Both the position numbers and the translations under genes were made by a program. DNA of 64,000 nucleotides from Patiria pectinifera (Eukaryota; Echinodermata; Asteroidea; Valvatida; Asterinidae), in the NCBI GenBank assembly GCA_029964075.1, contig CM057133.1, positions 13,478,699 to 13,542,698 on the forward strand, written 5' to 3'. This document shows, in pieces, positions 48,501 through 57,500 of this stretch (positions are counted from its first letter, which is position 1; the number at the start of each line of letters is the position of its first letter). Under the pieces are notes generated by a model. That model was not told the DNA's origin. It did not search any database and saw only the letters and a list, made by a program, of their open reading frames with translations.

Positions 48501-51500
48501 CATAATGCCAATTACCTGTACTTTTGAAAAAGGATGAAAATATACAAAATTTAAAACAGCATATCCTTTGGAAATTACCGTCTTTTAGTGAGGTTTAGCA
48601 GCGCATCAATGCAAACGTAAAAGCGAATGCGCAAGACTTTTCGCATTCACACTCACGTTTTTTTCTAACATAATGTATTACCAAGCCCCGGTATTGTTTT
48701 CTTCACAATGACAGCATGCCAGAAGGAATAATTTCACAGGGAGTTTAGTGTCATTACTATTATTAAACGAAGGAAGCGTGTTAAGAATAATTCGGTTGGT
48801 TACTTTTTGGATAGCTGCAAATGGTTAGAAGTACATGAATCACAGCCAATTGTTAGTGTCTGGTTTGGTGTGTAATATTCATGCTGCGTAAACACTCAAA
48901 AGCCAGTCAGTCAACGGACACAACTTGGACACATGGCATGGTAATTTAATACAGAGACATTCCCATAGAGTTGTGCACAAAATTGTTCAAACTTTCTTGA
49001 CCCTAACCAACATTTTACCTTATCCAACCCCACAAATTTTGGTACATTTATGTTTTCAACCACGAGAAATCAATCTAGTCTATTTGGAGAGCAAAATGTT
49101 GCCTCTAAATGTGATATTATCTACGTTGTCTCACTGAGATATAACAAAAAAAATTCTCATTAAAGGTATAGTCCATCATTTGTAATTTGTGCATTTTGTT
49201 CGTTTGAAGCAACAAACGTTCTCAAAATCTAAAGAAGGGTGCTAAACAACTAACCTGATGAAGTTTCAGCTCAGCTTCAGCTGTATTTTTCGAAAAAAAC
49301 AACATTCTAAGATCTCGATTTCAAATCAAAAGTTGCTGAATCATGTTTTGAATTGGGCCTGAATTCAGCGTCCGAGACACGTTTGCACTGAGCCGAATGC
49401 AGCTACGCGATGTTGCGCACTGATCCGACGAATTATAGAGGGCGCGCGTGCGTGTGCGTCGTGTCAACGCTTGCGCGCTCTTCACCGTATAAAAAAAATC
49501 GAACTACTAACGGAAATTTCCAAGGGCGTTGGAAAGGCCTTCTTTCGTTGATTTCTTCAAAATGACAGCATGCCAGAAAGAATAATTTCACAGGGAGTTT
49601 AGTTCCCTTCCTATCTTTTAACCAAGTATGTTTTTAAACAATAATTACGTCAGTCACTTTTTGGATAGCTGCAAATGATGGACTATAGCTTTAATAAGGG
49701 TAAAATTTAATACAGGAATTAACAATCATGCATGCATTAAGATAAAAAGAGCTACTCCTTGATGACTCATAACTCCTTCAAATTCACAGAAAGCGTCCAA
49801 TTCAGCTTGGTAATTGTGTCTGGTCAGAGCAACTGAATCAAAGCAACGATGTAGAGTACATGGACGTGCAGATGAAACACACGTGCCCATTGCAATTTCT
49901 ATAGATGAACATCACATGCATGATGGCAGCAACTGCGTGCAATGTTAAAACGAAAACTGAGGCAAAGGCAATTCTTTACCCAGCCCATTTCTGCTCCCAG
50001 AATATTTCAAACGCAACTGATACAAAAATATAAAACACACGGTGCAAAGACAGATTGTGCAACAGGTGAAACAGAATGCCTATTGCCATTCAGAATATCT
50101 CATAAAGGTTGAATATTCATGAGCTTGAATATTCATGCTGACCACAATGATTGCTATATACCTGAGGCCGTCTAGTATCTCCATCACCGCATTGAAGTTG
50201 CCCATGTTCCAGCAGGCGTTGGCTACTTGCACCAGACTAATGAGCAGTGTAGTCTTGTTCTCCTCTCCCTCGGTTACAATGAGTTCAGTGACCCAGTCAC
50301 TCACCTTGGTAACAGGAAAGAAAAACATCATCACTTCATGACATATTTTAATGGCACGCAGGGACATTTGCGATTACCTGGAAAGACGAGAAACTCTTTG
50401 CTCAAAAAACTGGTACGAAATACCCTGTGAAATAATTTCTGCCTGAAATATATCATTTGGAAGAAAACAATCGTTGAAGGTGGTTTAAGAAAATTTGCAC
50501 ACAGGCAGTTTTCTTAACATGCGTTAGCAATGGAATCCAGTTACGAGACCCCAAAAATTGTGCATAATATGTTTCCTCTGTTTTCTTGAAATGTAAAGTA
50601 TCCACTGAGCTGAAACTTCAACAAGTCAATTGTTATGCACCCTTCCTAAGTTTTTGAGCAATGTTGCTTTAAACTAGAAAAAAAATGCACAAAAACAAAT
50701 GTTCGTTTCCTTCAAAGATACAGTGCATGTACATGCACTTCAACAGGGCCGTATTAATTCACGGCACTGCTTACCAGCAAGCAAGACCTGGTAACATTCA
50801 CTTCAGCTGAAAAATTGTGCTAATCCTTAGCATACTTTTTTGCTGGAATGTGCTAACACTTCAGCTGAAAAATTGTGCTAATCCTGGGCGTACTTTTTTG
50901 CTGGAATGTGCCGACACATGTTTTGAATGGAGAGTTCCATAATATTTTGTGACTACTTTGCGCAAATACTTCCAATTCAGGCAAATTCAGACATCCAAAC
51001 GACATCACAGCGATATGCACGCCTTTGGATATGGGATGATGTCCGTAACAAGTTTCAAGTTTATTTTATGCAATTTACTGTAAAGTTGTCTATTTGCGTG
51101 GGAATGTACACATATAACAAGAAGAAAAGGATCTCATTGTCAGATGAAGGACTGACAGTTGGCTAGCTATTGGTAAAACGACCCCTTAAAGGTATAGTCC
51201 ATCATTTGTAATCATGCATTTTGTTCGTTTGAAGCAACAAACGTGCTCAAAATCTAAAGAAGGGTGCTGAACAACTAACCTGATAAAATTTCAGCTCAGC
51301 TTCAGCTGTATATTTTGAGAAAAACAATATTCTAGGATCTCGATTTCAAATCAAAAGTTGCTGAATCATGTTTTGAATTGGGACTGAATTCAGCATCCGA
51401 GACACGTTCTCACTAGCCAATTGCAGCTACGCGATGTCGCCCACCGATCCGACGAATTATAGCTACCGCGCACGCGTGTGCGTCATGTCAACGCTTGCGC

Positions 51501-54500
51501 GCGTTTCGCCGAATAAAAAAAACGAACTACAAACGGAAATTTCCAACGGTGCTTCTTAAGACACACCGTTGGAAAGGCCTTCTTTCGTTGATTTCTTCAA
51601 AATGACAGCTTGCCAGAAAAAAATAATTTCACAGGGAGTTTAGTCCCCTTACTATCGTTCAACCAAGTATGTTTTGCAACAATAATTACGCCAGTTACTT
51701 TTTGGATAGCTGCAAATGATGGACTCTGGCTTTAAATCAAGTTTAAACTGTTCCCAATCATCAGCGAATTCCTTCATACCTCTCTGAACCGGAGCAGTAA
51801 GTCCCTCACGGTTTTGCTCCCCGTCTCCTCGCCGTTCACAAACTCCATTGCCTGGCTGCGGCCGTTGGTGACCTGCCTGACGTAGCTGGCCGGCGGCACC
51901 TCGCAGAACAGGGCGTGCTCCGTCTCGGTCAGGATGAGCGCGACCTCCTCGGGGAAGTGCAGCAGCTTGCGACAGCACTCAAATTCTTCCAGGTAGAGGG
52001 AGGTCTGGGTCTGTAACATGCGGGTGACATCTTGGCCAGTTTTGTCTGTGGGGGGAGGGGACAGAGACGAAAAAATGATTCATCTGGTTCTGAATTTCAA
52101 GTTAAGTAGCATAATTACACGTACGCGATTTTTCGCGACAACTTTGTCATGTGGTTATGTTGCAGACACGAGTGTGCCCACAACTACGCGACATGTCGCA
52201 GTTTTGAAATTAGCACACAGCTAACAGGTGAAACCGGTATGCAACGTTTTGTGTCGTGCGATAAAATCACTTCGAATTTGATTTTGAAAAAATGGAACGA
52301 TAGGTCGCATGACTTTGTTGCGTAAAGGAAAACATGCTTAATGATTTGTGTGTATGTAAAAAAAGAAGAAAAAAAAGGCAAAGCATAAATTTAGCTGTCC
52401 TCAGCTACGCCCCTGCTTGTCTCCTTCAACCCTTAGCTGCTAAATCTCCACTTAGCCGCATACCATGTCCACTGAGTGCATTCCAGTCCAAAATCCCAGC
52501 AGGGCTTGGGAACCAGAAACCATGCAGACTAATTATCCTAATGTTCTGTTTTTGGTTGGACCCCAAAATGTTCACTGAAAAATGCAGACACCTGAAAATA
52601 TACATGGTTACAATCACAGAGACATTAAGTTGGGCATGGTAGATATAGTTTTCAGTATCTTTTCCCTTTTTATTTAGTTTACTCCAACCACAGAGCAAGG
52701 ACCTTGCTCTATAGACCATTATCATATTGCAGCCATTTGATTTTTGTCCCATTCAGATCAATGTAACCTAAGCGAGGCTGGAAAAAAAATAGTCTGGTTC
52801 CTTTTTGCACAAAAACATTATCATTCAGTGCTGTTATTGGATATAGGGAACATGACTAAAATGGTGGAAGCATGATAAAGGTCTATATGCTCCAACACAT
52901 CACTTACAATTCAGAATGTCTTAAAAGATGTGCCTCAAATATCTTAATCTCGATCTCAATATTACATTTATTTCCATACCGAACAAGAACACAACAGAAA
53001 GCAAAATACAATATTGTGGCGGCACAATCCTAATAAATCCAAGGTTTGTAGCGGAGTGCCTTAAGAAGAGAAGACAAAGACATGAACTAATTAAATTAAT
53101 TAAGTCAGGGACAAAGATAAACATGAGGACAAAATGATCTGACCAGAAAAAAAGTTAATAAAAATGACTGGAAAAAAAATTGTAGGGGTGTTAGTTTCTG
53201 TAGACTTGTAAATTGTTGACTCAGCTGAATATTCATAATTGAGTGGGAGGACTTTACCTTCAATGAAAAAAATCTTAAGAAACCGAGAATGTTTAATTTG
53301 AGGAATTGTCTTCCACTGGAGAGAAGGGGTGCATATCTGGCAGTCAAAAACATGGAACTATGACAAACTGCTCTGCTAGGGGAATTTTGAAAAGTTATTT
53401 AAAGATAAAGCCAGTGAATATGTGCAGGCTTCCGAATTTACAGCGAGAACAAGTATGCATGTGCACTACGTAAGACTTCTAGTTGATTAATTTCTCATCA
53501 GATGAAAGAATTTGATTTGTTTCGTTACCAGGATGTGTTATAGATAAAAATTGAAGGGCGTCATGATGACGTCATCACGTCATGTGACGTCTTATTAAAT
53601 GGGCCTTTATCTTAAAGGTGCATTATTTAAAGTCCATTATCTAGAGATCTTCAAATCTTATCGGGTTCAAACTTAGTATGTACATTGACAGGAACATACT
53701 CCTGCATGAAATTGATCATTTACATGACTTCACATTAATGAAAAAATGCATAAACTCGTAAAAACATCATAATGTGGAACAGCATTTTTTTTGCTTATTT
53801 TGCTTTTAGAATCACAGTGAGTCTTGTCATTATTCTTGCAGCACTTGCAGTCAGTAACTTGAACCTGCATTGGCAAGTCCCAAAAACAATCCGAACCAGA
53901 GAGAGCTGAATTTATGTTAAACACCCCGATAATGAACAAAACCTGAGACCACAATTAGGGAACACTGTGAGACCAAATTGGAAACCCCGCGGGAAGTCCC
54001 AAAGCCCGGCTGGGCCAGCTCGAAAAGGAAAGCCATGGTTTCCTTGGGGTTGTGCACGGCCGGCCGCGCCGCGTGCCATAGCCTCCGTGCTGGTGTATAA
54101 ACTCTCTGAGTAACGTATTCGAGAATAAGGTGAAATTGAATCTGAGGAGAAGTCTGTTTTTCCTAGAAAATTTTCAATACTGCGAAGGCGGGGCGTATTT
54201 GTTCATGCTGATGCAGTGGGTAATTGAATGGAGAACTGCCCCTTTCTAGATGTTAAAAATAACAATCCGAGAAACCGAAGTACCGGTAGACTTTAGACAA
54301 ACAAAAAGAATGTTTTTGTTTTTTTCAAGATTAAAAGCGAAGCAACTCTGAGATAGCAAAGTGACTGCTTTTAAGAGATTTGGTTATACATAGAAAAGCA
54401 TTTGAAACAGCTTACATGTAGTATAGGTTTTCCCGGCCAATTTCCTAAAATGTTCAATCGCTTCTGAAAATCGGTCATTCATTTTCGTCTGAATTTGAGA

Positions 54501-57500
54501 ATCACTCTGCACACGCGTTTCAGTTTCGCTACCAGGGCATTCGATTCCATTCCAGTTCAATCACTTAAGCGATTCATACATCTCCATACATTATTTACAC
54601 AAACTGGTCCAAGAACCGAGAAAATGTCTTGGTGAGAATTTGTTAAAAATCATGCAGCTTGAAGTTTGTAAAAGTTCACAAAAGGCTGTTTTTCTCATTT
54701 AACTGAATTTGTATGGCTTTCAATTCTCCTTTCCAGAATTGCAGGCAGGGGGTAAACTTTCCAAATTACAAACCACTAGTAAACAGAATAAGTGGAGAAT
54801 TTGATAAAATTGATTTGTTTTCCCGAGGTTTTGTAGAAACCCTTTCCTATTCATTGCAACCCTTCAACTTTTTGACCAGGCTGCAGTGCCCAGCTTTTGT
54901 AAGTCGCACTGTTTATGTGGTGTTGCACCACATAATATAGCCCTTTTCACACTAGACAAATCTCGGGGTTGACGTAGGGTTGGCACAGGGAAAACATGCA
55001 TCTTTTCACACTACAAAATTGTTTAACCCTGCGTCAAACTCAACCCGGATTGAACTAGTCAACCGTGCTCCAGTCTCCAGACCAGGGTTGAGATTTTCAA
55101 CCCGGGTTGAAATTCTTGCCAGGGTTCAAAACAGTACGAGTAACTGAGCATGATAAGCTTGATTTGCACACACTGTAAAACAAGTGTGAAACGATGCGGG
55201 GTTGAACTCGGGGTTGAAAAATCAAAAACTCAACCCGGGGCGGCACTGTAGTGGTTCACCCGGGGTTGAGTTCAACCCGGGTTGAGAGGCTCTAGTGTGA
55301 AAATGGCTATAAGCATAACCTTGACAATTCTTTGAATGCTTACATGTAAACGCATGCACTCTGTCATCACCTGTCTTGAATGCATGAAGGGGGGGGGGGG
55401 GGGGGGGGGGGGGGGGAGGCGAGATATGGTTCCCAGCAGTGACAGTCTTTCATAGTGCATACTTGTCATACTTGGCCCTGCGTGAAATGAATTATCTGTC
55501 TTCACCGGAAGTCCCACGTGTTTGAACTGCGAGCTATGAATCAAAATCTCAGACTGTTGTCACACGTCATAAATATTGCTAAAAAAACCAGTGTCTGACA
55601 TATCTATAAACAATACATATGTACGGGTATCACAACGTCAACACCATAATTTTTAATGCGGTCTGGGATTTATTGGGCATACATACGTACAAAAAAATGT
55701 ACATGCATGTGCATGTGTAACATGATCAGCACATCAAATCATTTTGGTGTACTTCAGATTTTCCTCATCTTTACATGAAAATCTAAGAGTTTGAGAAATT
55801 TGTCGGACGGTGGGCAATTCCAGCTTTGTGGAAGCAAAGCAGATCTATTTGTGCCCAAAACGAAAACTTTTTTTTTCAGAGGGTTGCAAACGTCAGTTGA
55901 AAATTTAATAGAAATTTTGTGGGTTTTTTTGGCGAGCACAGGAAACACAACTTCAAAGTTGAAAATGTATAAATTTTCAAATCTTAACCATCCATCATCT
56001 AGTATAGAAATGGTCAAGAAGATTATATTAGGAGTTTTGGATCATTTCTCTGAATCATTATTGACTGAATCATCATTTCTCTGAATCATTATTTAGATAT
56101 CATGGTTAGGCCAAAACAAACATACTTCCGCTTCTGATTACATGGCATTTGAAAATAGGGTAGGTAGGTAGGGATTTTTTTTGGGGGGGGGGCAATTTTT
56201 TTTTTGTGCAGTCATATGGCTTTCGGGTTTTTTTCCTCATTTTTCCCCCCCAAAAATAGGGTTGGGGCTGTCAAAATAGGGTAAGTAGGGTAACCGGGAG
56301 GCAGAACTATTTATTTCTTTTTTCCTTTTTTTTGGCCTTAATTGGCTCTGTCACGGATATTGCATTTTTTCCATAGCACTAGAATTGCCCAGGTCCATCA
56401 AACAAATTAACATGAAATTTCCCCCTTAAAAAACCCACAAATTCTAAAGCATGTAACAAATAATATTCACGTATCCTTCAAAATCTGTGAAGAGACTTCA
56501 GAAAAAAATGGAAGTTCTTGTACAAAAAATTGTGTAAATGTACAATTTATGTGCTGAAAGGCAGAGAGTCTGCTTGATGCTGTGAAACATTTGAAGGATT
56601 CGACAAAGATGCAACACATGACAGTAAAATGCAAATAAATGTACTCCTTGCAACTAGATACAATTATGGCATGGCTTACTAAAAATAAGTCGGCTTTCTA
56701 TATGTACATAGCTTTCTGCATAACTATGGATTGGACCATCTGGATTTGGTAAAGCTACAGGAAAACTGACTTCTGGATGATGACAGACCAAAAGGGATGT
56801 AGAGATCTTAAAATACATACAATAATTCCTGCGGATCATCTTGGCACAATTGAGGTGCCGATCAAAACATTCAGGTGTCCTGCAAATAGCTTTTTGATAA
56901 ATAGTTCCTTGAGAATTTTTGTAAAAACTGTTTTCCTCACTGAGCAAGAAAAGAAAGGCTGACTCCTCCCTTTAAAAAAAACCCGGACAAGGAACTTTTT
57001 TTCTTGTTTACTTGGCCTAATGGCTAGCATCAATCACAAGATGCTGCCACTTGACACTGCAACATGCAGCGTTTCTACTTCATGATGCATGTTCATGTTA
57101 CTTCTCTCCAACGTGGCGAGTATTTATAACTGTGTGTGTGAAAGTGCACGTACCACCACCACATGTGCCACATGTTTTGGTAAGGTAATGGTTGAAAGCG
57201 CAAGTCGTAAATGTCAAAAAATGGTCTTGGAACGCGGGACACGCTTGAAAACAATTTTGGGAAATTTGTAAATAAAGCTGGAGACAATTTAGCTGTGAGA
57301 GACAGGTACATGCACTTGCGGACAGATTTGTTTTGATCTGCATTTTACAGGTGTACGCAAATTAAAGGTGATGGAATGCAATTGGTATGATTTGTGTGTT
57401 AGTAGACTGAACATGTACATGGACATGTTTATGCCAACATTGCAATATTGCGTATATCGCCCGCAATTGCGCCACGAGTGCCATATCTGACAGATACGGC

